A stretch of DNA of 64,000 nucleotides, taken from the NCBI RefSeq assembly GCF_002443255.2, contig NW_019211458.1, positions 27,866,485-27,930,484 on the forward strand, read 5' to 3'. Origin of the DNA: Varroa destructor. Taxonomy: Eukaryota; Arthropoda; Arachnida; Mesostigmata; Varroidae. Under the pieces are notes generated by a model, which did no database searches, was not told the DNA's origin, and saw nothing but the letters and a program-made list of their open reading frames with translations. Shown piece after piece: positions 1-13,100 of the stretch (position 1 is its first letter; every line of letters begins with the position of its first letter). The position numbers and the translations under genes are program-made.

Positions 1-27
1 NNNNNNNNNNNNNNNNNNNNNNNNNNN
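1..27. other. Assembly gap (run of N)
   Basis: The first 27 positions are N, so the window starts at or inside a scaffold gap. Anything upstream is unknown. Confidence 0.99.
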
Positions 28-1249
28 TATACTTCTACAGCTGATGTAGTCATCGTATTTGGCGACGCCTTACCGCCGCTAATCAACTACGCCAGACGAC
101 TACTGTGACGAGGTCGTCAATACTTTCGATCAAGCGAATATATCTGTATGTGTCGTACAAAGGTAGTTCGTATAATGTGGGCCTTATTGCGCGCTCCTAC
201 TCGCGTTTCGTGTGGTAGCTACAACTTTCACTTTTGCATCTATTATATAGCGTGTCGAACGTAAAATAGATTACCAACGTAGACGTCCATGCGGCGTATT
301 TACGCTTGCAGATTTTGCCGGTAGGGACACTCGGTACTGCCAATACGTCGTTGTCTGTGCTGTTAGCATCGTGGCGATCGATGGTGGTAACTATGTTTTG
401 GAGATTTCTCCACCGAAATCTCGTTTCCAATCACAAACAAGTAACGATATTTCGTCATAGCGGCGACCCTGGCGGTTTTGTCCGAAGCAGCATCCGCTAT
501 TCCCAAAGATACGTAGAGATGCTAGCGCCAGTGAGTCTGCTACTTGTCCGCCAGCGGTCCGTTTGATTGTCTTGTGTGCCGGTCCAGCGACTTAATGTCT
601 AGTTGTCGTGACAGCTATGCACGAGTAAACCCTTCTTTTTTTGCTTACAAGTGAGTTTGTATCGTTATAATTTGTCGTTCAATTACCCGCGCGTGAAAAA
701 AGCGCCTAAGCTGTATTGGGACATTAACTTTGTTCACTTCCTCGGTCCTTCATGGCGACAGCGGCTCTAAAAGCAGGTTTTTATTAGCTGGAGAATAAGA
801 CGACGCATCGATTTGCAAGCAGATCCGCACAGGTTGTCTGTTATGGTGTGCACGTCCTGGCCAACTTTGATAACGTCGCTTCTTCGTTCGCCTGCCCAGC
901 CGTTCGTGTCATCAACAACCACAAAAAAATAGTCACAGGAACGATGACAGATTGGTGATACATGTTGTTTAAATAGAATTACGTATGCGTAAGTATATTT
1001 GAAAGTCGCCATAGAAAGGTAAGAGATAAGCGATGTTCATACGACGACCAAAAAGTCGCCATGCTGTGTGTTAAATTAGCGACAATATCTATAGGCTTTT
1101 GTGGACTTGACACAAACAATAGCAAATCAACTGATCGGACATACCCGCAATACTGCTTTCACTGTTATAACTTACCGTTGAAAAGTAATTAACCAGTCAT
1201 TTTTGCTCATCATGTTAAGAAGGACAGACACGCTTGTTCTTTCGAATAT

Positions 1250-1268
1250 GGTCGGATCGGATCCGACC
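1250..1268. repeat. Short near-perfect palindrome
   Basis: Two 9-base arms (GGTCGGATC and GATCCGACC) flank a single G. The pairing does not extend further. The function is unknown; it could be a dyad binding site or chance. Confidence 0.6.
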
Positions 1269-2316
1269 GGACCGAACACCAATCACCAAAATATCGAAAT
1301 CTGCTAATTATCTATACGTTAATTATTTGCCCTCGCTTGCTCCTGAGAAAATTAAATGACAAAGATTGTTTCACCGCAGCCACGCGCATAGTAGTTGTAG
1401 TGCATTCATCAATTTGGCCTTCGTTGCTTTTTCTCCATGCTCCCCCATAGCTGTTACGTCCCCCATTTTCCATTTTGCCAGCCATTTTGCGTTCGTCGTT
1501 CTCATCGGAAAGCTGACAGACCCTGTAATCTTCACTACGTGTCCATCAGCTCGTCGACTGCATGTTACCGTCACTCTTCAAGCATCGTCGCTTCTTTTCA
1601 GCCGTCTTCATCGCTCGCTATTACCACCTCAGCATCCACGTATGCTGTCACTGCGATGAGGGGTTTCGAGATTGTCTAACCACAAGGGAAATTTTAGACG
1701 AGATGAAACGAGAAGACAATGACAAACGAAACATTTATCTCAGTGAGGAGTAGAAGAAGCATGCATCGGAGAAAACTAAGTCGAGAAACACTAAGTGAAG
1801 ATTCGAAGATCTGAAGATCTTTTCCAAGCGACGTATTGTGGCTGCTAAGGCTACGCTTTATACCGGCCGGCTGATCGTTGTTGTACCTGCCTAGCTTCTG
1901 CGTGGTTCACCACTGTCGATAATTCCTTCCGTTTGTGTTTGTCTGTCCGCGTCGTCCGTCTATTCAGTAGTTCACCACGGCGCCCGGTATGCTTGTGGTT
2001 TTTGCCTTGTCGCCCTTGTCAGCGTTGGCAACGGCGCCGGTACTGTGAAAAAAGATAGAGAAAAGGGAAACAGAGCTTCTACGCTTTCCATGTTATGCAG
2101 CTCGACAGTGGCATTCATCGACGACTATAGCTTAAATTGCCTGTTAACTGGTGCATAGTCGAGAGCGGCATGGTGCCACTGACCAATTGATCCGTAGATC
2201 GATGCCTACCAATACTATGAGCAGAATTAGCACAAAAGCGTCGTTGCCACTGCTGTCGGCAGCAGTTCACCTCACCCAGCCATTCATCCCTTGACACCTC
2301 TGCTGTTGCCGCCGCC

Positions 2317-2334
2317 GTCGTCGTCGTCGTCGTC
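2317..2334. repeat. (GTC)6 trinucleotide tract
   Basis: There are six perfect GTC units in a GC-rich stretch. In one forward frame it would encode a serine run, but that frame has no other support. Confidence 0.9.
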
Positions 2335-2894
2335 CACGTTGCCTCTTATCACTATCAATGGCAACGTTGGCCATCGGCTCACTTGTTCACAAGAATGCTA
2401 CCCATGCATGTCTGTCTCTGAGTTTGCTGTTGGTTCCTCAATCCGCCATTATGGAACCAATATACTTGATACGCCTCGCACATGCACCGACCTGTCTGGT
2501 GCCAATAGCGGGCTGCTCCACAACGCCACCGTCTACAGCGGCATCGGCGGTAGGCGCTAGTGACGCTGCTCGTGGCCGCTGCATGGCTTACCGCGCAAGT
2601 AAACAGATGTCAACTAAAGTAGCGCAGCAAACGGCAGTCAGAGTTGGTGGAAGTTTATCGAAACAAAGAGAAGGTACAGACAGAAGCTGAACAGCAGACA
2701 ATCGATTCGACGTTCCTGTTGGCCGCAAAATCGTAACGACGCGCGCGAGAGGCCGATAGGGATCGACCAATCAAGCTGGTAGCAAAAGAGACACCTAAAC
2801 ATACGCACGCTAATATCTTGTATTGCTTGCGTACTGGCCCTGTATATTGATTGACAACTTTGTACGGCCCGACCGAACAAACATTTTATGATAG

Positions 2895-4516
2895 CAAGAA
2901 AAGTTTTTGCATTTCGCCGTGGATAACTCTGACACAAAGTCGATATCAACACAACCAGACGTAAGTAGGTAGCCGAGCTATCGAAAGCCATCAGATCGTA
3001 GATGGCTCCGAGACAGACGGCGATATAATCGCTTTGCTAAGGATTCGGTCTCCTGTGGATCGAGGCTGAATGAGGCGTGTGAACAGTTAACGGAAACGTG
3101 TGTGTTTTCAGCGAAAAATAACGAGCGTGCTGTCAAGTTTGAAAATTGCAAAAACTTGCTGAGATTTGTAAATTATTCAGAGATGAGCCATTATTCTAGT
3201 TGGATATGGCAAGTATGAGTGCCAAAAACGTCGTCGCTACCACATTTGTCTTTTCTAGTGCCAGTATCGTGTTTGCTAATCGTCTGAAGAGCACAACGAA
3301 CCCGCATAATGAAAAAGAAACATTTGACAGTGTATTCATCTACGCGATTGAACAGCCATGATACACAGTCCAGCAAGGTTAAAATCTGCAAATCATACAG
3401 AAACGCCACAGTCAGCGTGAGGTTAAATCACAATACGTTTAGCATTGATAACCCTTTTTCCTAATGAAACGATGTATCAATTGATTGTAAAATACTGAAA
3501 GCGAACGTGTGTCTCCAGAAAGTCTCGATATGTAACCCACCTCAAGCCGAGTACATCAATCCTGGCTGTCACCATTTTTAGGCTTCGAAAGTTAAATCGA
3601 CTCCGGCTGTAAAAGCGTTTACAGTAAGTATCTCATCCGCAGTTCATTAGCTCTACTGAAAATCGCCCTCTACGAAACTTATTTCTTATGCATCAGGGTC
3701 ACGAAACAACGAAATGGTGCGTGAAAGCATGTGGTCCTATATATATTAGATATGGGCCCTTAGGTCCGTGATTATAAGGTTTCAGACGAACAATTAGGGA
3801 TTCAGGTATCTAGAGCGGAAAAGCTTGAGCTTATATTATAGAATTATACATTTTAATTATATCTAATTATAATTTCTGCTGCTGCCCCCGCCTTTGAACC
3901 GAATAGTTTAAACCATTTTAACGAAGACGCATTTGGAGCTGTTTTACCTGTAGGACGTGTTTAACACACCCACCAAATGCGCTCATTATTAAGCCAATGC
4001 GGGATTGCTTTTTATACATTAACAGCACTTTAGACATGCCAGAACCATTCTACACCCGGAAAATGTCTTGTCAGGATATCAATGTTTATATATAGCTATA
4101 CCTAATATGCGGCATATGTGTGTTGCATTGTATAACAAATTAATTAAATTAACACTTGGTCAATATCGAGCGCCAGTAAACTGTACCATCCAATTGACGA
4201 TATGTGTCCTGACAAGCAAAGGTTGTCATCGTATGCTGAAGACCGTTGATTACGCCAGTGACACGTCATATTAGTAAGTGCGATACCGCGTTGCGTCTGT
4301 GAAGATTCGCGGTTTGTATGTTTGTCCATGATGAGTGAATTGTATAAGGCAAGCTCGGGGATTGCCGCTGATTCTGCTAGGCAGATGTCCAAGAAAACGG
4401 TAGGTCTTCTTAGCTTACTAGATCCTCTCTTTCCGTCCGTCTGTCTGTCTGTCTTTCTGTAGGTAGGAGATTGGAGCAAAAAAAGGTTCGCTGCCGAACA
4501 GATAGAACGGGGCTGA
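2895..4516 (+). CDS. Candidate 3' end of an unrecognised gene (three short exons)
   Basis: Three short open segments join in phase 0 through GT-AG sites: 2895-2960 (22 codons, strong GTAAGT donor, weak acceptor), 3582-3623 (14 codons, pyrimidine-rich acceptor, GTAAGTAT donor) and 4463-4516 (17 codons then TGA, acceptor in a CTGT-rich tract). Middle exon: ASKVKSTPAVKAFT. Last exon: VGDWSKKRFAAEQIERG. The phase agreement and hydrophilic composition are suggestive. Each piece is short, no upstream initiating exon was found, and the last acceptor is largely built by a CTGT microsatellite. I recognise no family, and this may be a chance chain. Confidence 0.15.
4433..4460. repeat. CTGT/CCGT microsatellite
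   Basis: This is an imperfect tetranucleotide tract (CCGT then CTGT units, ending CTTTCTGT). It gives the plus strand a pyrimidine run directly before an AG at 4461-4462. Confidence 0.8.
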
Positions 4517-6949
4517 AGCTGGACAACTGAGGGACAATGAAGTAAGTTCTTCAAAAGGATGGAGGACTTTGACTGCTTCCGGTGCTACTTTTGCCCATTG
4601 GCCTGTCCGGTATTGCGAAGTCTGTGAAGTCCTTCTATGCTTTACATGGCATTTGCCGATGGCAAAAAATGGGCCGGATTCGACAACTCCAGGGACTATT
4701 GTTGAAGCCGGTAGAAATATTCTTATGTTCTACACGAAATATGCGCCTCGTATGCGTTGCCAAAGCATGCTCACCTACAGACCTATTGGCTCAATGCAGT
4801 GTCTGCACCAACGTCGCCAGTGTACCGTATTTGCTTGTTTTGCCAAATTAATTCGTAGGCTACGCCTGCCGAATCGGATATTTCTTCGGAAAAACATAGC
4901 ACCACTAATGCCACCCACGCATTTGAGCTTGGCAAAACTGCCGTTAACATTCTCTGGAAGATCGAGGTCTTCTACTTGGCCGTCACTTGGGCGGATCACT
5001 GCTGCACTTATGCACTATATACTACTAAAAACTTTGTATTAGTAACGATCGTTTGATATGGTGTTAAGATATGTAAAGGTACAGGCCATTGCCTGACGAA
5101 CGTCCAGGCCATTAACCTGCTCAGTTTTGTAGCGCACGCTGTTTCGGCCTTTCCAACCGCATCGACTGACTATCATGACTATTCAATTATGTGCTTAACA
5201 CGACTACTTCGCCGATACACAAACGCAGTAATAGTTGGCGTTTTCTTTATCTTGATTATGAGATATGACATAGAAAGTCGATATTTAGTTACTAGCTGCC
5301 ACCGTTACAAAAGCGGTGCTTGTTTTCGTTAAATTTGTATAGTTAGTTGAATTTGAAAGCTCACGTGACATTATGCGGAACGTGGGAAAAATTGTGTTTG
5401 ATTATACAGGTTTTGAACAGACGGCGGTACAATATCACGCTGCTTGCCTCAGCACCATGGCAGTAATACAAATTCTGGTGACACTATATCACAATACAAT
5501 GATAAGCTATATTAGATTTTGAACGAATATCTGTTTAATAAAAAAACAGCGCATAGTATATATATATATATATATATATATATAGGTCGTGCGCTAGCGT
5601 ATACATAGATACACAAGCATCGTCACCATACAGAACCACAAAGCGACCTAAGTACGTCTCCGCCAGATATGAATCCCAACTGTAATCAACAGTTTCCGCC
5701 CAGCTAAAGCTAACTATCCTAACAAGCTGCACAAACATTTCCCTTCAACAAAATTATGAAACCAGGATTGCGCCACCTTCTCCTAAGACTTGCAACGACA
5801 AATTTAGTAGCAGCAGAAATGTTAGTATCGGCCGCTGCTCATGATCAGACAGTTTTTCTAGTTCATAACTTCCTCTTCCATCTGATTCACAGTTTCCTAT
5901 AGGTGCTCCACGGTGGACTCACAGCTTTTCAGGATTCTTTGTCATTTGCGACTAGGCACACGTATATATATATGCCCCTACGTACAATTGGCATCGTGAG
6001 GCATCTGGTTAGCGGCGGTGGTAGTGGATTATCTTGGCAGTTGTAACCGTAAATCGTAACAGTGAGGTGATCCAACGTGGAATGAAGGCGTGTGTGTAAA
6101 TGACTCCGTATATTAGTGCTATGTTTTTTGTCATTGCTTTCCGCCTCTAGTGCCTTAGAAGAACGATGACTAAGATGCATAGTTAGCTAGTGCAGTAACC
6201 TGTTAATCGCCACAACTCTAGAACGAAAGAAAACACATGGCGTTTTTCATGGTATCATTTATTCGATGTTTTCTCGCATTTTTCACTGCTACTACTTGGT
6301 GCCACTGGAATCAATGTTAGTGTTTCTGCCCAATCGGATTTCTTAAATCTATTGATCCTTTACGACTATCTCGGAACAACCTTTGGGCCATTTATTTTTC
6401 AAACGTATCGCATAAAATAAACACTGACTTGCTATTATATTCGTGTTTTGGTACCCTGTTCGCTTACGCTGGCAGTTCAGTCATTCTTTGTGCAATAATG
6501 CAATATTTATAGGTGCAAATAATGTCCAATAGGTATGTCGCTAGGTTTCCCTGTACAAACAAATCGAAGACGCCGCGGTGACATTGGTTCAACGAGACCA
6601 ATGCAGTTGTCTGTGAGTCAATGTTGACCTGCGCAGACAGACGCCTCAGCCATACCCTACTATCTTACAGCGTAGCAGCTGCTATTGCTATCATAATTAA
6701 TTGCTCTTCTGAATATTGTCGCCGTTGTCATCACTGTGATTCTAGCATACCTGATCTTCGTCGGTCTGCAAAATCGGTCCTCTCTAACAGCTAATACGAG
6801 GTACAACCGCCAATAGACATCAACAGGCAACGAACGTCATCGACGTTCCAGAAGAACGAAAACGATGACGAAAGAAAAAGAAAGATAGCACAGAGAAATC
6901 ACCGACCCAGAACGTGGTGGTCGTCTGAGTCGTGCTGGCGATAACTTAC
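4517..6949. other. Noncoding stretch, no supported gene
   Basis: This is anonymous sequence. From 4559 one forward frame is broken by stops at 4625, about 4703, 4712 and 4856; it is open again from 4859 and is not recognisable. The stretch also holds a (TA)14 tract and a purine-rich stretch near 6850-6900. Confidence 0.55.
5557..5584. repeat. (TA)14 microsatellite
   Basis: There are 28 bases of perfect TA repeat. Confidence 0.95.
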
Positions 6950-7024
6950 TGGCCTGTCTCGGTTGGATCAGTCCTTTGCCAAGATGCAGCTCCTTTAGCC
7001 GCTTTTACGTCAGCTCTATCTTGT
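6950..7024 (-). CDS. Candidate internal exon, minus strand
   Basis: Read on the minus strand, a good acceptor (GTTTTGCGCTCATTCAG) precedes 75 bases that end at a strong GTAAGT donor. Only one frame is open. It enters with one base completing a codon and leaves two bases over, so the exon is symmetric in phase. Its translation contains KAAKGAASWQRTDPTETG. I do not recognise it and found no partner exon on either side. A 75-base pseudo-exon with one open frame is not rare in a window this long. Confidence 0.17.
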
Positions 7025-7999
7025 CTGAATGAGCGCAAAACACGTTTCGACATTCGGAGCTTGGTTTCATCTCGTCGGACGCTTTGCGACTAGCTAGATG
7101 CATTGGCTAGCATAACGAGACACCAATGGAGAATGGTTTAAAGAAAGAACAGTAGAGAATAAAGAGAAGGAAAAATATTAATTTACAAAAATTATCTGAG
7201 ATAATGAACAATATAGTAGCAGATCGTACAAAAAGAAAGCGAATTAGAAAGCAAGTAATAGGGACTTGTTTGCAATACCAGTAATTAACTAGAACATCGT
7301 CAATAATTCTATAGCATGTTATTGCGGTAATGACTTTTCTTCGAAGCAGTATAGCTTAGCCTGCACATACCTATATATATATACGCAGTAACCTGGCAAT
7401 AATTGTACATAGAACTGTAATACACAGAAATTATGAAGCATATGTGTAACGTTTACTCACACAGAACACTGCCATCGATCAGTCGCTTTGGTAGCCTATT
7501 TCAGTTGATCCATAATCCAGTGCATGACATCTGACAAGCCACAGTCAAAATATTTACATTCCGGCATTAGTCTACTCTGTTTTGCAGAATTCCAGTAATT
7601 CATCTACACTGATTTATCACAGTAGGATTTAGAGTGACACCTCTTTAGGCACGACACCAGACAGGTCAACAGCCAGCTGTTCGTTCCGTCTTCGCGAACA
7701 TATACAGCACTCGGCATGATGCGCTTGACCGCTGTCAAGGAACAAGGCTGCCAGGGTCCTGCACAAACGCTATTGAACTCCTTGCGAATGGTGATGCGCA
7801 AGAGAGTCGCGCAACATACAAACGAGTGCTCCTCTTTCTCTCTACCTAGTGCTGAGTTAGATCCGTTTTTTACATGATTTTTTCTTCCTGAGCAAGCTAC
7901 TACTAGCACCATCGGCACGAAGGGCGGCACAAAAGTCTTCGACGTGCTGCGAGTTACCTTTCTCTCCCTGAGCCCTCCAACAGAAGGTGGAAGTGGTTT

Positions 8000-8016
8000 G
8001 TACGTACGTACGTACG
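8000..8016. repeat. GTAC tandem, self-complementary
   Basis: There are four GTAC units plus one G. The tract equals its own reverse complement, so it can form a cruciform or hairpin. Confidence 0.85.
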
Positions 8017-10171
8017 CACTCACACCAAATACTCTACCCACATATGAATTCCTGTGTCGACCCTATACTGGTAGAAAATATGCGGGAACTTTTTACAGCG
8101 GCATCTATCTACTGTATGCGTGGCACTCCTTCCATAATCGTACAGTAGGACAAAAAAACGTATGAGCGAGAACTAAATAGCGTCAGAGAGTGAAAGGGGA
8201 AACAAAGAAAAAATCTGAGGGGCGAACATGCACATGCATGGATGCATAGCCTTCATACCCTTTCTTTGCCTTCCATCCTGCTGATAAGGACTAGTCAAAA
8301 GTCTCGCATGAAGCAGGAGCTGTGACAGGACAGCATACTAGCAGGACCTACTGCCTTCCTTTGTGGCGCTATAAAACACTTTTCTTTCCTTAGATTTGCA
8401 TGCTAGCTGAAAGCTTAGGTGAAAGTGAACGGTGTGCTTCAGCTTGGTTTTGTATCATCTCTTCGCCCCTTCCGTTGACTGTCCTTGCTTGCTGAAGGGT
8501 CCTCTAGTTACTACATTGTAAAGTTGCTAAAGCGGCCGTACCTAGCTCTCAGGTTTATCGTTCGTTGCACCTACTACCTAAGGGGTGGCGTAGATCTATG
8601 GCAAACACTTTGTGAAAAAAACCAGAATGGGTATAGCAGGATCGAACTGATCCAAACCGTACTACCCCGCCTTTTTTTGCTCAAGGAGACAGCCATAACC
8701 CCAAGCGGCAAGACTAAGCTTCCTCCGATTTCTTCTTCCCGAATTGGGCTAGTTTTTCACATGTGTTCGATATGTTCGAACTGCATAAATACAACCATTC
8801 ATGGATCGTATAATCGATTTGAAAATTGGACTCATTTCTTTTATAAAACTGGGCGCTGGCCCTCTCATTAATCTTGCTATCGGTCAGCTTGTTGGTTCTG
8901 CTAGTAAAAACAACAAAAAGCGTCAATTGAAGGTATGGGGATAGGTCAAAGTAATATATAAGAGTACCACTATTCATTGGCCGCGCGTGTTATACGGACG
9001 TGTTGACCAGCTGGAATCTCTCTTCGTTGATAGTTTCCTTTCATAGATAAAGCGGGCTACATTATCTGGTTATATGTATATATACTGTCACTGTTAGCGT
9101 TATTGTGCGTTTCTATTCCGCTTTCACTCTATTATTCCGTTCATAATACCTTTTCTATTGCCACCATCGGTAAACAATGTGGAGTGGATCAGTGTGCGCG
9201 TACGCGTACCGTAGCATGGGAACGTAATCCGCTCTTAAGGTTGATATTTTCTACCATTGACTACTGCTGACAAGACATTTAAAAGTATTTCTATCAGTTA
9301 TTTGACATCTTCACCATTTATTTTTCTTTTTCTCCCGATGAGTTATGGAGGGACATTAAGAAGCCAGATGCAAGGAGCGCATGTATAGAGATGCTGCACT
9401 AACTTGTCGCGTGCCGTATGTTTGTATGGGAAGTCTATGTATATTTTGCGTGGGTTCCGAGTGTCGAGTGTTGTTTGGAGCTCTGGTAGTGATTATAGTG
9501 CCAGCCTTCCTTTGTGCTTGTCGTCGTCGTGTCCGGCCTGTCTGAGGAGCTGTTATTGTTCAAAGGCTCTCAACGGTGTGTATTTCTAGACAGTAGCAGC
9601 GGGTCCCTTTTCCGTTGGCGAATTTCCGTCCATCAGTCGAAGTGCAAACACTAGACCCTATAGGCATCCTTTCGCCAGCGCCACCGGCTCCACGAAGTCT
9701 GGGCTTCCGAACGACAAGTCCCTTGTGGTCTTCCTTTGTCGCTACTGGCTAGGCTCCTGTCCTGAACTAGACCTCGGCTTTGCCGCTTTCGCTGCTTATG
9801 CTACAGTCGCCTTAAAAGTCCACCGACCGAATAGAGGACGCCACGCCGGTTCGCCTACTTTGTCGATAGCCACCCAGCCCATGTCTGTTGGAGGCAGCAA
9901 AAGGCGGCGGTAACAGCAGTAGCCGAGAAACTCTTTGATTGAAAAGGATCCAAAAATACCCCCACCAATTCTAGAAGCAGCAGCTGTGGTAGTAGTAGTA
10001 ACCCGACATGGTGCATCGGGGGGGACTACACCGCCCTCTTTCATCTGATTTCTCGAACTTCCCCATCCGAACCCCATCGACTCTTAGACAAACGTCAGGA
10101 CCAACACTAATGCCACCGCTCGCTGCATGTGTACATCGATGGAGCCGCCGATATCTTTTCTTAGCATTATC

Positions 10172-10194
10172 GGGAAGGGGTGGGGTGGGGTGGG
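10172..10194 (+). other. G-quadruplex-forming motif
   Basis: Five runs of three to four G are separated by loops of one or two bases (AA, T, T, T) on the plus strand. This fits the standard four-run quadruplex pattern with very short loops. No gene is close enough to assign a role. Confidence 0.75.
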
Positions 10195-13100
10195 ACAGCT
10201 AGTATTCGCTTCTCTATTTCTTTCTCTCTCCCTTCCTCCTTTGAAATAGTCTTTTGCAATATTAAGCCAATATTGGTGGCATGTCCTTTGGCACTTTCAA
10301 CATCGAACGATGCCGGTATGTGATTGCGCGTGGGTCGAGCAAGCGCGAGGAAAAGTCCCTCGCTCAACATCCTTCTCCCGCAAGCCTGTAAAAGTGCGAC
10401 AACTTCATGATGGGCAGGAGGACGAGCCCGAGCGAGTCAAACCGTTCTCTACTGTCCTTCTTGGGAAAAAACTAGCGGCACCTCGTAAACCTGCTGCTAG
10501 TGCCATAATACCTACTACGTCGTGTAACTACGGCCCCACTCGTTTCAACACAGGCTGGTCGGTCACACATTTCAAACTCTCCCATTTATAACCGACTTTA
10601 TTTCGTTACGCTTTGCTGTGTGTGACTGTCTGTCTGTTTGTCTGTGTGTATGTTTCAGTGCACACGCGTTATCCTTAGAATGGCGACCGACTGCCGTCAC
10701 TTTTGGCCTATTAATAACAACACTCAGAAACCCTCGCGGTCCTTGCAGCACTTCTATCATTGCGGCGCCAATACGAAATGGTTTAGTGTGTTGTGGGAAG
10801 GGATCGGGAAAGCTTCCACTGCATTGGGTGTTAGCGATACCGCCGTTCTAATATTAACGGCAGTCAGCCATTGGGAGGAAAGTTTGCCATTGACGCTTGG
10901 TGTTACCGCTTGCTGCCAGAACTACCGTGGTCATGGTGATGCTACTGCTGCAATTGCGTGTTTGGGGGTAGTGAGTGCTTAGGATTTGGTGGTCCGGCGA
11001 AGATGCGAAGTAACGGCAAAAAATAGGCCTTACTGTAAGACTTCCACACTAACTCACGCTCTTGCTCTCTTTTACTTCACGTCTCGTCCTAGCACAGAGT
11101 GCCGCAAGTGAGAGCGGTAGCGATTGCGATCTCTAAAAACACTTAATGGAAGCCGAGACCAGCTGAGCAGGCTAACGTGGCCAAGCGTTAGTGCTGCACC
11201 CGTTTCTGAAACTGCTGCTGCACCAGCCCATTGATGTCGGCCTGATGTCTCGACACGGTTATCGTCTGGTCGGTTCACTTCAGTAGACGTAACGGCGGCG
11301 GTCACCTTCACACAAACATAGGTACACCGCACTGGGGGTCGGGTTGGCTTCTATCACGGTTGATCGTGGTAGGCAGAGCGGCTTCCTTAGCGAATAGTGA
11401 CAACTGCTGCCGTTGGGATAAGGCTACTCTTTACTATAGTCCCCATTTTCGATTTGATAGGTCTAAAGGAAGCAGCCAGTAAAAAGCGGACGCTGGACGT
11501 GTAACGCACACCTTTTTTTCATGGCCTTTTCTCCAGGTGGAATCAGAAGGCGAACAGAACACTGAGTGGGTAGTGGTCAATGCAAGAATCCAACCTGAAG
11601 AACAGAACAGAAGAGCTTAGTTTCTTGGATCCGAGTTAGCCACTCGTTGTTCCACGTTTTTCCTTTTTCGCTAAATGAAATAGTAAACAACATCTGACCC
11701 TTTCAATGAGTTGGCCTGTCACAGCCTAACGGCATCCCTTATGCTTCTACTGGCAGTACCGATCCACTAATATCGTCACAAATACAATTTTATTCTGTGA
11801 CTTCTCACTCTCACCTAATTATTGTATTTATATCTTATATTAAACTGAAGACGGAACGCGTAGAGCACGGTAAAGTGGTTCAGGGAACTATATTCGCACA
11901 ATTTTTAGGTTTCTACTAGAAACACCTCGAGCAGCAACCACAGCTCGGTACTGTAGCACAAATTATTTTTGTAGATGAATTTTTGTCATCACTTCGGGGG
12001 CGTGTATAGTATATACTTCATCGAAACCGCTAAAATAGACAAACCCCTAACTCATTCGATGTCGCCGTGCAGCCTACAAATTATTCGAATCAGTAATCGG
12101 TTGGACCTAGTTCGAAACACGCCATCAGCCATCCCGAACAGATGTTTATGAGATCAACCGAAACGTTCACCACTGTCTCAGAACTCTTATTTTTTTGCCC
12201 AGACTTCGAGTGGTTAGGAACTGGTAACTTCGATAGCAACGTGACTCCTTCCGTGAATCGCTGTCAAATACTCTGTGACAGATCTCAGTCTTGCAACTTG
12301 CTTATTCATTGAGAATCCATCGTCGTGTTCACTGGAATAGACACTTGGAGTTTTACGTCAGTGCCACTACCGTTAAACATTCGGACGCCGCTGCCCCTTT
12401 TCAAGACGATACAAAATGTGCCTACGTGTGAATTTGGCCTTAGACCACCTTACGCCTCTTTAGGCTTAATAGACAGATACGCTATCACTGCAGCATCACG
12501 AAGTTCCGCATCTACAAGTCTTTCCGCAAGCCGCTTAGAACGATTTGTCCTCCTCTCGCTGACAACAGTTGCAGTGACAAGGCACGAGTGTCGACGCAAA
12601 TACGACTTATTTGCTCGACATCCTGCCCGTATGTGGCAATCGCAACGGAAACACGTGGTGTATTATTTCAATGCAGGGTAAACTTACTTTTTTACTTCAT
12701 TTATATCGCGTGCCAACAGAAAAAATTTTCCTTCTAGCAAATATTGACCAGTAAAGATCTCAACGCACGCTCCTGACCGCAGTGCTTCTTTTTGACTCAA
12801 TGTAGTTAACGGGACGAGCTAGCATATACTACACAATGTATTGAAGATAGTTTTATTATAGATGCGCATACGTTGTCGAACTGCCTGGTCATTGCAGCGG
12901 TTGTTTCCATTTCGATAAACGACAAAGCGAGCCCACTACTAGAGCTGATGAAGTAGAGTTCGGTGATTACCGTGATTGCGGCAGCTTGGAAAGATGGCTT
13001 CGGCCACGTGCGCCTTTCCCGCGCCTGAGTTTAATCCGCGCACCCTTGCGGCATCCGCGACTTCGTCCAACCGCTATGACGCATTCGAACAGTTACTGAC

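Larger units (their letters stand above)
28..2894. other. Noncoding stretch, no supported gene
   Basis: Open frames here are short, overlap in several frames and match no family I know. The stretch holds a 19-base inverted repeat at 1250-1268, a (GTC)6 tract at 2317-2334, and a GC-rich part (about 1360-2700) where several frames are open at once. One acidic open frame after a good acceptor (1633-1753) is described as a finding only. Confidence 0.6.
7025..13000. other. Noncoding stretch, no supported gene
   Basis: I saw no convincing exon on either strand. Simple features include a GTAC tract at 8000-8016 and a G-quadruplex motif at 10172-10194. The longer open frames have random-looking composition (rich in Cys, Arg, His and Trp) and overlap in several frames. 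Confidence 0.6.

Noticed and set aside
4559..5060. Forward frame that reads protein-like between several stops, suggesting a decayed gene
   Set aside because: Stops at 4625, about 4703, 4712 and 4856 give a stop rate only somewhat below chance. Other frames overlap it and no family is recognisable.
5535..5738. 67-codon ATG frame on the minus strand
   Set aside because: Its C-terminal third is translated TA microsatellite and no domain is recognisable.
8630..8703. Minus-strand GTTCGATCC resembling a tRNA B box
   Set aside because: No matching acceptor stem or A box at the right distance; the T stem has a mismatch.
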